Part shown: piece after piece, positions 1 through 10,680 of the stretch
How positions within the stretch are numbered: the first letter of the stretch is position 1
How the letters are laid out: the number at the start of each line of letters is the position of its first letter
NCBI GenBank assembly: GCA_964059195.1
Contig: CAXKWD010000003.1
Span: 199,106,174-199,170,173, forward strand
Source of the DNA: Ectobius pallidus
Taxonomy: Eukaryota > Arthropoda > Insecta > Blattodea > Ectobiidae
DNA length: 64,000 bases
Direction: 5' to 3'
Position numbers and translations under genes: made by a program
The notes under the pieces: model-generated
Databases searched by the model: none
What the model was told of the DNA's origin: nothing
Seen by the model: only the letters and a program-made list of their open reading frames with translations

Positions 1-600
1 ACAGGAAAATTCCAAAAAGTGTTTTTTTTTTATTTTTGGCTCTAAAAACTCCCGAAAAAGGGCTCGCTCACTGACATTACTGTTTGCTCACTTCCAGAAG
101 AGCTAGAAACTTGAAATTTGGTACACATGTAGCTTTTAGGCTGTAAACCATAGGAAAATTCCAAAAAAAGTAATTTTTAAAAATGTTTAGCCCTATAACC
201 CCCGAAAAAGGGCTCGCTCACTGACATTACTGTTTGCCCACTTCCAGATGAGCTAGAAACTTTAAATTTGGTACACATATAGCTTTTAGGCTGTAAACCA
301 TAGGATAATTCCAAAAAAAGGATTTTTTTTTAATTTTTAGCACTATAACCCCCGAAAAAGGGCTCGCTCACTGACATTATAGCTAGAAACTTTAAATTTG
401 GTACACATATAACTTTTAGGCTGTAAACCACAGGAAAATTCCAAAAAGTAGTTTTTATATTTTTAGCCCTAAAAACCCCCGAAAAAAGGGCTCGCTCACT
501 AACATGAATGCTTGCCCACTTCCAGATGAGCTAGAAACTAGAAATTTGGTATACTTATATCTTTTAGGCTGTAAACCACAGGAAAATTCCAAAAAGTTTA
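1..600. repeat. Tandem repeat, ~150-bp unit, about four copies
   Basis: The string GGGCTCGCTCACT recurs near 60, 210, 360 and 489, giving periods of 150, 150 and 128 bp. Each unit also carries AATTCCAAAAAG, a T-rich run, CCCCCGAAAAAG and TTTTAGGCTGTAAACCA. The short third interval lacks about 22 bp present in the others. The array runs off the left edge of the window, so its full length is unknown. The short ORF across it is a by-product of the repeat. Confidence 0.9.
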
Positions 601-603
601 TTT

Positions 604-965
604 TCATGACGATAATCGATGTTTTTTACATCGATGGAAAACAACTGATGTATTTGCTACATCGATGTTTCTCCCCGACATGGATGTTTTTGTAACAAAA
701 AGAAGATTAATAGGCTACCTTGGTTCTACGATATAATTTTATTTACATGAGCTTAATTTCACAAAACATTGATTTTTTACATCGATTGTTTTCATGGAAA
801 TACTTCTGTTTATTTATGAATTTTGCCTAATTTTCTGATACCATGGCCTTTTTTAAATATACATCGATGTTTTTTGTCTAAATACATCGATGTTTTCAGG
901 CCGATATTATCGTCATATCGATGGTTATCTCCGATTTTAACCTCGATATTTTAACTATCGATTAT
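604..965. repeat. Cluster of ATCGAT palindromes
   Basis: The palindrome ATCGAT, usually as ACATCGATG followed by a T run, occurs about eight times in 360 bp, with degenerate versions between (for example CTCGATA). Spacing is irregular, so this is a decayed short-period repeat rather than a clean satellite. No coding potential is seen. Confidence 0.75.
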
Positions 966-1966
966 CATCCCTAATTGAAAGCTAAATTTTACAACTGTTT
1001 TTTATTTCGGGGGGTCCCTCCCTAGAGCCCCAGCCTTGGCTACGTCCATAACCGTTATGGGGGGGGGGAGATAAAGGGCATTCCCCTACAAGTGGGAAGT
1101 GATCTGGCGATTAACTACGTAATATACAAGAAAAGTAACAGGTAACGGTTATAAATAACAGTTACTTTCGTGTAACTGTAACAGTAACGTAACTGTTCCA
1201 AAAAAAGTAACAGATTCCCATCTCTACACTTAATGTAACTTGGTTGAAAAAATGAAGAGAATGTCGTTACTACATTGTATCGCTTCCCCGAAGGATACAT
1301 AAACCAAGGAAAATCTGATTAATGTATTCATATAACTTTCTTTACCCTAAACATGAGCATTGATATTTTTAAGATCAGTAAAATGTGATTCATTATATTG
1401 TGGTGTTTATATGTTAAAACACCAGTGTTACGTATGGTCGGCATATTGCATTTGGCTGTAGTAATGTCAGCTTAATTTGTATAATTTTTCGCGTAATTTC
1501 ATTGGCGAGTTTTTAAGGTATTTTGTTATGAAAATAATTTGTCGTTTAAAAATATGAGAAATGGTACAATTGTCCAAACAAAGTGTAATATTTATCACCA
1601 TATAACATAAATAAACTTTTCTCACTTCACATTCTGATATAGAATAAGAGGCCATATTGCAAATTGCACGTATTCAGTTGTTTTAACCTGATACAAAGCT
1701 TTATTGTTCACCAGGCAAGACAGAGTTTCTTCAAACAGTGGGTGGCTTATAACTACCCTTCAGAGAATTTTTGCGAAAAAAATGTTCTGAATAAACGTTT
1801 TAGCTCTTAGTATAAGCACCTTGTGAACAAAATTTATTTGCTTTTATTTGTTTTTTGTTAAACTGCATTTAAACAAAATTTAAATTGTTACATTTAAACA
1901 AAATTCCTGGAGCCATTTTCGAGAAAATTACAAAAAACAAAATGTTCTTTATGTAATGTAACCTTA
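966..1966. other. No gene seen; low-complexity GTAAC stretch
   Basis: AT-rich sequence. Positions 1121-1212 consist of imperfect GTAAC/GTTAC repeats, and a G10 run lies near 1060. Nothing else recognisable. Confidence 0.6.
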
Positions 1967-2416
1967 GAAATAAGATATAATCTGAGAGTGTTCGAAAACT
2001 GGGTGTTTAGGAAAATATTTGGGCCTAAAAAAAAAGATGAAAATAGGGCCTGGAGAAAACTGCATAATGACAAGCTTCATAACCTGTACTCTTCACCGGA
2101 CATAGTAAGGGTACTTAAATCACGGAGGGTGAAATGGGCTGGACAACTTGCACGCATGGAGAAGAAAAGACATATCTCAAAAATATTAACTGGGACGCCC
2201 GAAGGGAAAAGACCACCTGGAAGACCTACACGTAGGTGGGAGGACAATATTAGGATAGATTTAAGGGACTGCAAAGAATGGATGGTTGGAGTTAGCACAG
2301 AATAGAGTCGAATGTGAGCTCAGACAAGCGTGGTAATGAACCTTGGGGTTCCATAAAATAGATAATATTCCTTTAGCTTGCTTAGGAATTGTCTATTGCC
2401 ATTGAGTAAGTAAGTA
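1967..2416 (+). pseudogene. Non-LTR retrotransposon relic, 3' end of reverse transcriptase
   Basis: The frame at 1988-2305 reads FENWVFRKIFGPKK, then SRRVKWAGQLARMEKK and GKRPPGRPTRRWEDNI. This is the characteristic C-terminal tail (RxKWAGHxARM...GRPxxRWxDN) of a widespread insect non-LTR reverse transcriptase. No RT catalytic core is present, so the copy is 5'-truncated. The normal reading continues out of frame after 2300, showing decay. The 3' boundary is probably the short TAAG repeat at 2404-2416, a typical non-LTR tail. Confidence 0.8.
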
Positions 2417-3044
2417 ACATTATTTTCCAATTTTTCATAACAGCACTTTCAGTTACCATCAGTTTAAAATTACCATTATTTGCATTTCTTTGGATGTGAG
2501 CAGCTCAAAGTAAAGCAATATCCATAATACCGCTGTCAAAATTGGCAAAATATGAAAAAGAAACATAAAATGAACATCACTTGCTCATGCAGTTTTACGC
2601 ATTTTCTACGATGCTTCAACTGAAAAATATGTGTTATCGATGTTGAATCAATTAATATATTGGTATTCTTGGAGATTCAACATAATCGATAGATGGCGAT
2701 GTTTGGAAGAGGGGAACTAGCTGTGATAGAGCAACCAGCTATGTTGTATGTATTTTTACCATTACTGTCTAAAAACACTTGTATGCGATTTTAAGCCACA
2801 ACACATTCAAAATGAACAGACAAATTAAGAATGAAGATTAGCAGTTTGTAACCTTCATGGATGTACTACAGTCACCACAAGGAAAGAAACTATTTCTGAT
2901 GCTTAAAAAGTGCAGCTTATATTTTGGTAAATATGGTATATGTTGATTACAATTGGATAATTACTTCTTTAACTTCTGTGCCATTTCACTCTTTCTTTAT
3001 TGGCAGCCAGTATAAACAGGGAGCCGTTATTTTCAATACATATA
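2417..3044. other. No gene seen
   Basis: AT-rich intergenic sequence without a recognisable element or coding signature. Confidence 0.5.
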
Positions 3045-3046
3045 TA

Positions 3047-3591
3047 CAGGGTATTAATGAATAACACCAAAATATTTTACCTGTGTATAGAGGAGACATA
3101 GATAAGCAACTTTTATTAGGAGATTTTTGCTCTATGGATTCAATTTTTCCTGTTACAGCATAAAATCTCCCAGGGCATGGCCGCCACTGTCTTCTAATAT
3201 TAGAAAAAAAAATGCAAAACAAAGGAACTTCGTTGTTAACACTGTAGTCAGTAGTTATGAATAAAAGAAGAATAATGCAGTGACGGCCAGTCATGTGATT
3301 AGTCTATAAATTTTGCAGATTATGATAACTCTAAATTATGTAAATAGCTATGGATGAATGATTAAGAATCAGGTTTTTATGGATCATTAGAAAGGCATGA
3401 AGTCAATGTAATGAAAAGTTTAACGCCATTTTGCATAATTATTGACTTATGAGCACCAAATTATAATGACTTCAATGCCCTGTAGTACACACATTTTACG
3501 TCATAGGGCAAAAATCTCCCAATAAAAGTTGCTTGTCTATGTCTCATCTATATACAGGTAAAATATTTCGGTGTTATTCATTAACACTCTG
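3047..3591. mobile_element. MITE with ~92-bp terminal inverted repeats and TA flanks
   Basis: The left end CAGGGTATTAATGAATAAC (3047) is the reverse complement of the right end GTTATTCATTAACACTCTG (to 3591). The arms stay about 90% complementary for roughly 92 bp on each side. TA dinucleotides at 3045-3046 and 3592-3593 fit a Tc1/mariner-type target site. The 545-bp element contains no transposase, so it is non-autonomous. The minus-strand ORF at 2986-3294 crosses its edge and is not a gene. Confidence 0.8.
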
Positions 3592-3593
3592 TA

Positions 3594-3959
3594 TGTAAAT
3601 AAGAAATTATATATGTAAACAGATAATTATTGTTACATAAAGGTCAAATACATACAGAATAATTTTCCAAACAAAGCATCACGTGGCATTGTTAAACACA
3701 CACTTCAAACCCTTGGGTTGATCACATGGTGAGGTAAGATGGATGGGTAATAAAACCAGGTTCTTTTGGCTAATTCTGATAGAAGAGTGGTAAGAAAAAC
3801 ACATGGGAGAACTCAGAAATCATTTCTTTCCTTAATAGGACTTTATAAGTGAAATTTTATTTACAAAGAAATGTAATGTGAATGCTATAGTAGGCCTACC
3901 TATGGTAAGGGCAGAGGAAGTAAAGAAAAAAAGTGTGCGTGGAACGCCACGCGGCAGAA
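3594..3959. other. No gene seen
   Basis: AT-rich sequence without recognisable features. Confidence 0.5.
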
Positions 3960-4425
3960 GTGAAACTTGTTTTTATTTTTTTATTTTTTTCAACTTTGGA
4001 TTATTGGATTTTTTAATTTTGGATTGTTGGAATTTTTAATATTGGGTTTTTGGATTTGTTAATTTTGGATCCTAAAATTTTTTATATCTTTAATTTTTTT
4101 TTATTTTAGAATGTTGGGTTTTTTAATTTTTGATTTTTTTAAATTTTAGATCTTTGAATTCTTTATCTTTTGGATTATCAATTTTTTAATTTTGGTTTTT
4201 TTATTTTTAAATTAAGGATGTTTTAATTTTGGATTTTTAATTTTTAAACTTTGGTTTTTTGAATTTATAAATTTTGAATTTTGTTAATTTTTTAAATTTT
4301 GGATATTTAGATTTTTAATTATGGATTTTTTTTAATTTGAATCTTTAAATTTTTTATGTTTTGGCTTTTCGATTTTTCAATTTTTTAATTTTTGGATTTT
4401 TTAAATTTTGGATAAGCCTAATCAT
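3960..4425. repeat. T-rich degenerate repeat (TTTTTAATTTTGGATT-like)
   Basis: Nearly 470 bp of T-rich sequence built from degenerate copies of TTTTTAATTTTGGATT, with strong strand asymmetry. It looks like an expanded and decayed short tandem repeat. No ORF of note. Confidence 0.8.
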
Positions 4426-5044
4426 TGAATTGATTGTTTTCTGTGCAGTCCGTTCCGTCACATCTCACTAATTTCGTGACGATTTTGAGTGTGACACAAG
4501 CTCTCTATTAACCCCTACCGCAGCTAAAGAAGTTTCACTTCAAAAAGTTATTGCCCTTTTCTTTTCTTGAAAATATTGATTTATTATCAGACACCTTGGA
4601 AATTGCATAAGACTGAGTCCACACCACCTGGGGCTTCAATTTCCAGAAAAACTAGGGGCCTCTCAGGCTCTGAGTTGTGTGCTAACTGCTGGCTGTCCTT
4701 GGACTTTGCTTGAATACTTTGTTTACATAATAAATACTTTGTTATTTCTTTGCTCAGCTAGACTTGTTTTTATTATTATGCAAGTGATCTCTGCTTGCTT
4801 CAGTCTGAAAGAAGTTGTCCAGTCTTTAAGGAAAATTCAAGCTAGTTCAAGGAAAATATCACGAGGGATTTTGTACCAGTCACGGTAAAAACATGTCATT
4901 TTTAATTTCACCACCTGTCATCATAGGTAATACAGACAAAGGAGGTTTTGTGAAATTCTTGAGGTTTTGTGAAATTCTTTGTAGAATTTTCAGTAATAAT
5001 ATGTATTTTGAGTTCCATAGAAAAAAATCTTTCCTAAACATATC
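4426..5044. other. No gene seen
   Basis: Short ORFs of 60-70 codons occur but show no family signature. Treated as non-coding. Confidence 0.5.
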
Positions 5045-5046
5045 TA

Positions 5047-5702
5047 CGAGGGTAAGTCAATCCACACTTTTTGTTTAATCTTTCATAGGTTGGCTATACC
5101 AATTCGTGCTAGCGCACGTCGACATGTTGTTCTTTTATCTCCACTTGTTAGATGTTTGACTGTTATGGCTCCACTGAGTGTTGCATTGTTGCACATTAAA
5201 CATGGCTCCACTCCTCAGCGTTTGCACCAAAAAAGAAAAGCGTGCAGTGATCTGTTTTTTGTCATATGAAGGTATACAGGAGATTAAATCCATTGAAGAA
5301 GTCATATCGGTAAGTCAATAAGTATCAGCATTATCTTTTTTAATTTATTGCAACAACAATACAAAACTTTCACTTACCTCATTTGTCAACATGGTCCTCT
5401 TGCTTCTCAATGCACTTGATCCATCGTTGCACAAGCTTCCTGATGCCCTCAGTTTTTTTGGCTCAGTAACAAGCCATGTATGCACTGCTTCCTTCAGTAC
5501 AGCAAGCTGTTCTTCTTTGGTGTAAATGCTGAGCGGTGCATGTTTAATGTGCAACAGCACAACACCCAGTGGAGTCATAACAGTCAAACTTTCTACAATC
5601 GGAGATAAATGAACAACATATTGATGTGCATGAGTACAAAGTGGTACAGCCAACCTACAAAAGATTAAACAAAAAGTTTGGATACTTATTAACTTACTCT
5701 CT
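5047..5702. mobile_element. Foldback mariner relic (two head-out copies)
   Basis: TA flanks at 5045-5046 and 5703-5704 bracket a 656-bp inverted structure. Both outer ends resemble a mariner 5' end (left CGAGGGTAAGTC; right, reversed, AGAGAGTAAGTT) and the arms match for about 185 bp. The + strand at 5195-5305 reads LLSVCTKKEKRAVICFL, like a mariner transposase N terminus. The minus strand at 5310-5640 carries a second N terminus (LSIYTKEEQLAVL) fused to the C-terminal signature QRWIKCIEKQEDHVDK, so it is an internally deleted copy. An inner mariner end (GGTAAGTCAATAAG) lies at 5305-5320. Confidence 0.75.
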
Positions 5703-5929
5703 TATTAGTGAAAGCACATCAAAACTGAATTTTATATCTGGATTAAGTATTTTTCGGAAATGTGACACGAAGCATGGCAACCACTTTCACTTACTCTTAC
5801 TGGTACTTTACATGAAGAAAAAGATATTATTTTTCATGATTTTCTCGAAAACAGTTTCAATGTTGTACGCTACCTAAGCAATGTTGATTATGATGAGTGT
5901 TCTCTCCAAAGGCAAATCGCTACCTGGAA

Positions 5930-6160
5930 TGAAGCCATGGGATGATGGCCACACCTTGTCCAAGGCTCGTTAAGGCAAGGGTGATACTGCAGAGATTTCC
6001 CATTGCCTCTTGTAGGATGAGTTTGAAGGGACAACACAAAACACAGCCCTGAATTGAGGAAGGAAATTTTCCACCTCTGAAAAATACTTGACCCGACCTG
6101 GGAATTGAACCCAGGCAGTCAGGGTAAAAGACAGCCATGCTGGCAGACTTACCTCCCAAT
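5930..6160 (-). mobile_element. tRNA-derived SINE
   Basis: On the minus strand a pol III B box (GGTTCAATTCC, near 6105) follows an A-box-like segment in the GGTAAGTCTGCCAGC head near 6150. The roughly 160-bp body downstream has no coding content. The compact tRNA-like head plus unrelated body is the SINE arrangement. Confidence 0.7.
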
Positions 6161-6258
6161 ATTATTCTATGAAAGGCAGTTACAAATTAGCAAAATCTCA
6201 TGTTTTGAATGATACACTTTTACTTGAGCCATTCTCTGAAATATGGACTCTTATTGCA

Positions 6259-6374
6259 AACTAGTAGGTGCCCGCAGGTTTACCCGCAATTATTTACTCA
6301 ACTGCTAGAATTTTTTTTAAATTAATTATTTAACAGAAAAATAATTAAAACATTATATATTTATTAACACTGAC
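6259..6374 (-). mobile_element. Helitron family B, 3' tip
   Basis: On the minus strand this ends in GCGGGCACCTACTAG followed by T, the hairpin-plus-CTAG terminus seen in the HelB copies ending at 12755, 27538 and 40669. Only about 115 bp of the element remain. Its other side is joined to Helitron family A sequence. Confidence 0.75.
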
Positions 6375-7190
6375 GTCGTTCTTACATAAATGTTCCATCC
6401 TATTTTGTCTCCTTTTACATGCTTAGGGCCTATGATAAACATCCATATTTCTCATCTAAAAATACAAAGCCTACAGCTATGAATCAGTGGAATCAGTGGA
6501 ATCATATGAATCAGTGGGTTGAATTTTTTACTGACTTCTGATATGGCATATTCGTAGGCACACACTCAGATTGAAACAACTGAAAATGCTGTCCCTGCAA
6601 TATGAACTCTTATTTTACATCAAAATGTGAAGTGAGAAAATGGTATTCTCTACGTCCAGGGTAGAGAAAGTTATGTGACTGCATCACATTGTGCATTATT
6701 TTCGTGGATTTCATTATTTATTTACACCAATGAATTCTATTGATAGCTTCTCTAATTTTTCAAAGTCCTGTATCATTATTTTCTTTCCAAAGCAACCTGT
6801 GACCACTGCCAACATTACACTGTTGTCATGAGAACTGTCCATGGAATTTGATAATTCTGTATAAAAAGGTATTAAGTATCCTCAAAACATTTGATTTTTG
6901 GCATTTGAAATCAAAATTTGTCAAAATCCTTTCTTAGTGAGCACTTACATTATGAATCGAAGGTACTGTCAAAATTCCAAGTCTCTACCTATTATAGTTT
7001 AGACTCTACATTGATTCTCCATCAGTCAGTCAGTCAGTCAGTCAGTCAGTCAGTCAGTCAGTCATTCATTCATTCATTCATTCATTAAGTCAGGACAAAG
7101 ATCTAATGTACATACATAGAGATGAGAATCGAAATGAGAAAATATATTGTCCAAGCTTAGGGTAAACAAAGTTATGTGAGTGTATCACAT
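6375..7190 (-). mobile_element. Helitron family A, internal and 5' part
   Basis: About 700 bp match, in the same orientation, the HelA copy at 15208-18415, and in inverted orientation the copy at 11197. The minus-strand 5' end falls in the CTGACTGACTGA microsatellite near 7090 and lacks the final ~20 bp of HelA. A second short HelA-like piece (GAGAAAATATATTGTCC..., 7125-7190) follows. The segment is useful as an uninterrupted version of the site where a hAT element entered the 15-18 kb copy. Confidence 0.75.
7023..7086. repeat. Microsatellite (CAGT)n then (CATT)n
   Basis: Ten or so CAGT units followed by about six CATT units. It corresponds to the tetranucleotide stretch near the 5' end of Helitron family A, expanded here. 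Confidence 0.95.
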
Positions 7191-7655
7191 CAACAGCAAA
7201 AATGTTAGCTTCCTAATGACGCTTGCACATGCTTGCCTTAGGAATCAACGTTGCACAACAGATCAAATCAAGGTCATTTCATGCGCACTTTGGTAATTAG
7301 AGTCCTCATGCGTGGACAGAACAAAGAGACACAGTAGTTTAAATCAAAAAAGTCCAGACCCCCTCCCCCCAAAAAAAGGAAAAAAGTATGGGAAACAAAC
7401 TGAATAATGATATGCATTTTTAACTTTATACAATGAATGAACAGTTTTTGTTGTTTCTGTAAACAGCCTACTTAAAACTTGAATACAATACCAGTGACAA
7501 GTCAAATTGGATTCTTTACAACATATGGCAGTGTTTTCCTGTTGAGCTTCAAAACATGCAATTGTTGTTTTATAAACAGGGCTCGGATTTTTAGGTTATA
7601 ATAAACCCCATGTCAGTTTTTTAAGCATATTAAAATAGTTTATTAATATGAGTTG
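7191..7655. other. No gene seen
   Basis: AT-rich sequence with a C/A run at 7360-7385 and no recognised element. Confidence 0.5.
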
Positions 7656-8249
7656 ACTTCACTTACCAATCATTTGGTAGGATGTGTTTCACAGGCCATT
7701 CGCCTGTATCTTCAACTACATGTAAACTGCGGGATCTTCGGTGCTTGGAGGTTCTCTCTGTTCCCCTGGTGTCGGTTTAATGTACTTAGCTATTAGGTTG
7801 TCTTCTTTCGGAATATCAAAATTCTTGAGTCTGTTTTCGAATTTTTTCAAGTAAATCCTTTCCCAAACCCAGAGTTCTTTACGTGTTCTTACAGAGTTTA
7901 ATAATTGTGCATCCCTATTAATTTCATGCTTCTCCTCCCAGTAATGTGCAGCTACCACCGATTTTTCTATTTGTTGTAGTCTAATGTTCCTAAAATGTTC
8001 ATTCACTCTGATATCTATGTTCCTTCTGGTCTGCCCTATGTATAGCCTACCTTGTTGCACTCCTTACAGTCTATTTTGTATATTCCAGGCTTTCTGTTCT
8101 GAGATACCGGTATGTGATTTTTATGCTTATTAATTATAATGTTCTTTATGCTGTATTTGTTTTGATTGGCTAATGTAATCCCATGTTCATTGAAGATAAA
8201 GGCGAATGGCCTGTGAAACACATCCTACCAAATGATTGGTAAGTGAAGT
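7656..8249 (-). mobile_element. Penelope-like element fragment bracketed by inverted repeats
   Basis: A 50-bp segment at 7656-7705 is the exact reverse complement of 8200-8249. The match continues outward (TTAATATGAGTTGA on both sides) after a ~14-nt length difference. Between the arms lies the C-terminal nuclease part of a Penelope-like retroelement on the minus strand. Penelope elements often carry terminal repeats in direct or inverted partial arrangements, so this is plausibly a 5'-truncated copy with inverted pseudo-LTR pieces. Confidence 0.75.
7716..8221 (-). pseudogene. Penelope-like retroelement GIY-YIG endonuclease, frameshifted
   Basis: Two minus-strand frames join near 8040-8060. 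The upstream one ends ...RKPGIYKIDCKECNKVGYT and the downstream one begins LYIGQTRRNIDIRVNEHF. Together they give the GIY...YIG signature with the conserved QTRR and H residues of the endonuclease domain at the end of Penelope-like reverse transcriptases. The domain continues to KYIKPTPGEQ. No RT domain lies adjacent, and the frameshift rules out a functional protein. The family call is secure from the motif order. Confidence 0.85.
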
Positions 8250-8399
8250 TCAAGTGTGTTAATCAACTCATATTAATTGATTCACTTCACTGTGTTAAGT
8301 TCCAAACCATTTATAATATTTATTATATTAAAATAGTTTTATTTTAGTTTTTTTAAATAATTTAAAGACAATTTTTTTTTTTAATTTCACTTTAATAAA

Positions 8400-8640
8400 T
8401 ACAATAAACACATTGACTAAATAAAAGAATTTATTTTATTTTTACTAAGGATCCCATGGCTGTGAACCAAACAACTATGGGAACAGGTTTTGCTAAAAAG
8501 AAGTGCCTGTGAATCTTTCTCTGAAGAAGGACATGACAGGATGTCCGAAACGTTAGACGCTAAAAACACGACGCGGCCCAACCCGGATAGCCAATACAAT
8601 CAGTTTATATATGACACCGGCTGTGGAAGCCTACGAACTT
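8400..8640 (+). mobile_element. Penelope-type pseudo-LTR segment
   Basis: Contains CTGAAGA...GAAACGTTAGACG and CGCGGCCCAACCCGGATAGCC, a layout known from the terminal repeats of Penelope-like elements. It sits next to the Penelope nuclease fragment but points the other way. It holds a hammerhead-like motif, listed separately. Confidence 0.55.
8521..8559 (+). ncRNA. Hammerhead-ribozyme-like motif (degenerate)
   Basis: CTGAAGA at 8521-8527 (hammerhead core CTGATGA with one change) is followed by a perfect 6-bp stem, GGACAT (8529-8534) with ATGTCC (8541-8546), and then GAAAC (8547-8551). This is the core-stem II-GAAA order of a hammerhead. Such motifs are established in pseudo-LTRs of Penelope-like elements. 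The altered core base suggests an inactive copy; stems I and III were not established. Confidence 0.4.
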
Positions 8641-8661
8641 ATTTGTATTAACTTTTTTTTA

Positions 8662-8890
8662 TATGAGTATATTTCAGGAGAAAAATTCTTCTGACACTGG
8701 AATTTGAATCCATGATGTTTGGCTTTTGTGCTGGTGCTCTACCAACTGAGCTAGCCAGAGTTTGATTCACAGGGCGAAATGGAATCTCTCTCTGGCTAGC
8801 TCAGCTGGTAGAGCATTTGCATGGAAAGTTGAAGGTCATGGGTTCGAATCCCAGTGTCAGTGGAAGTTTTCTCCTGAAATATTCTCATGC
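8662..8890. mobile_element. Two tRNA-derived SINE heads in inverted orientation (family C)
   Basis: The right arm (about 8783-8890, + strand) has an A-box-like GGCTAGCTCAGCTGGTAGAGC and a B box GGTTCGAATCC. The left arm (about 8662-8760) is its reverse complement with scattered differences, extending through TTTTCTCCTGAAATAT on both sides. The acceptor stem does not pair well, so neither is a functional tRNA. Related + strand copies lie at 25335 and 26210. Confidence 0.75.
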
Positions 8891-9739
8891 TGATGTTCAA
8901 CAGAAACAATACGCTGTGTTTTCATTAATAGACATGCATAGTTTTTATGACAATACTTTAGCCATTCCGAAATGTTCACCATTTAATGTCAGTGACCATT
9001 TTAAAGCTGTCAGTATTGACATTCAACTTGACTATAACCAAACCATTGCTCAATTCAAATTCAGAGTGCACTTGTGTATGCATACAGGGCCTCTAAATGG
9101 AGGTTTCCGCACTTACACTAATCTTGTTATGCTCATTTTTCGAGAGAAGGCAGACGGACAGGAGAGACCACTTGCAGAATTTAAATGAAATTTTCTACAA
9201 AAATGTCTCTTGATATTTTTTAATATCTCTTACAGTTATCGAGAAAAGGCGGTTTCAATGGTTCCTGGTGAACAATTTTAACACTACTACAGCTATCATT
9301 GTCAAGCCTATTGTTCTTTGTTTTTCTACAAACAAAACAGAATTAAAGTAGGAGTAGTACCCATATGAAGGTCAGATAACTAGATGACCATTTTTTATTA
9401 TTAAAAGGAGATCCCCAAAACAAAACTCTGGCATGTCCTTGGTTGAATAAATGATCAAATGTTAATGTCTGCCAAGAAAACAGTGATCAGGTCATTCTAA
9501 TTATACTCATACAGTATAAGCGTCCTTTAATCCTTTCAATCACCTATGAGTTGAGCCAATCCCAGCCCTTTTTGAACTTTCCTTTGACATTTTAGACTCA
9601 TTTAACTTTTCTGGGTTCCATTTCGTTTTCCTTTATGTTTATTTTACATTGTTGGGGGAAAAACGACATTAAATAAAGATAATATACAGTACTTAAGGAT
9701 GATAATAAACATTTAGAGATAAAGACAATGATACAATGA
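8891..9739. other. No gene seen
   Basis: A 123-codon frame (8817-9188) starts inside the SINE and has no recognisable domain. The rest is AT-rich. Confidence 0.5.
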
Positions 9740-10680
9740 AACTAAAGGCAGAGTAGGAAGGAGAGGACTGGGGAGGGAGAGAAAAAGAAGGAAAAATACA
9801 ATAAGCAAGTAAAAAAATAAGAAAATGAAAAAGAGATATACAAATGAAGAGAAATGACTCCACAGGCAGGGCCGGATTTAAGAGTACGCCGCCTATAGGC
9901 TAAAGTCCATTTGCCGCCCCCTCTATAGTTCATATTTGCTTAATACATTTGTTTTATACAAGAAATGGATAGAGTTCATTGGTGTTTTCATTTTTTTAAA
10001 ACATAAAGATCATTTAGTTTAGATAAAACTACAATTTTAATGGTTTACATAATAAATTATAAAATCATATTAGTTATCTACTTGTTTTTTTTTACTTACG
10101 TCTTTTAAGATTCGTTAAAAAATGAAACGGGTTTCGAAAATAATTTGTTCTTGGAGATCAGTGATCACTATTTTAAACATATTTTTATATTTTAATGCGA
10201 ATGACTATCTTTTGCGTAGTTGAACTGTGTTGTCCTACACGGTAAAATGAAATTACACAAATTATAATTAATTACTGGTTTATTTGTGGCAAAATATACA
10301 AACTTCTCTAAAACAAGTCACCACACGTAATCTTTATGTTCAAATTTACATAGCTTTCTTACGAGATTTCTCAACGGCAAACTCGTTAATAATGTATTCT
10401 TAAATTCGTACGGAAAATATTCTTAATGTCTGAAATACTTCATCTTAACTTTTGAATAAATTGCCAAATTGCTGCCCCTGAAAATTTGCCGCTCTAGGCT
10501 GCAGCCTACTTAGCCTATTTAGAAATGCGGCCCTGTCCACAGGAAAAGAAATGCAGTGAAAAAAGAAGGAATGAAGGAAAGAAGAAACAAAGAGAGAAAG
10601 AACAAAGAAAGGAAGAAAATAAAAATAAAAATAAAACAAAATAAAGTAAAAGAAAGAAGAAAGAAAGGGAAAGGTATTTA
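9740..10680. repeat. GA-rich polypurine tract split by a hAT insertion
   Basis: Purine-rich sequence (GAAGGAAAAATA, GAAAGAAAGGAAG and similar) occupies 9740-9866 and 10536-10680. The two parts flank the hAT element and join at its 8-bp target duplication, so they were once continuous. Minus-strand ORFs here are low-complexity Phe/Ser/Leu runs, not genes. Confidence 0.8.
9867..10535. mobile_element. Non-autonomous hAT element (669 bp)
   Basis: Ends are CAGGGCCGGATTTA and, reversed, CAGGGCCGCATTTC. A perfect 8-bp target duplication, TCCACAGG, lies at 9859-9866 and 10536-10543. Short CAGGG termini with 8-bp duplications are diagnostic of the hAT superfamily; this terminus is of the Tip100/Charlie style. 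No transposase is encoded, so it must have been mobilised in trans. Confidence 0.92.

Noticed and set aside
1..600. CRISPR array
   Set aside because: Units of ~150 bp without short repeats and unique spacers, and the DNA is eukaryotic; it is a plain tandem repeat.
8817..9188. 123-codon + strand ORF
   Set aside because: It starts in a SINE head (the GTTCGAATCC box is inside it) and has no recognisable domain or neighbouring exon.
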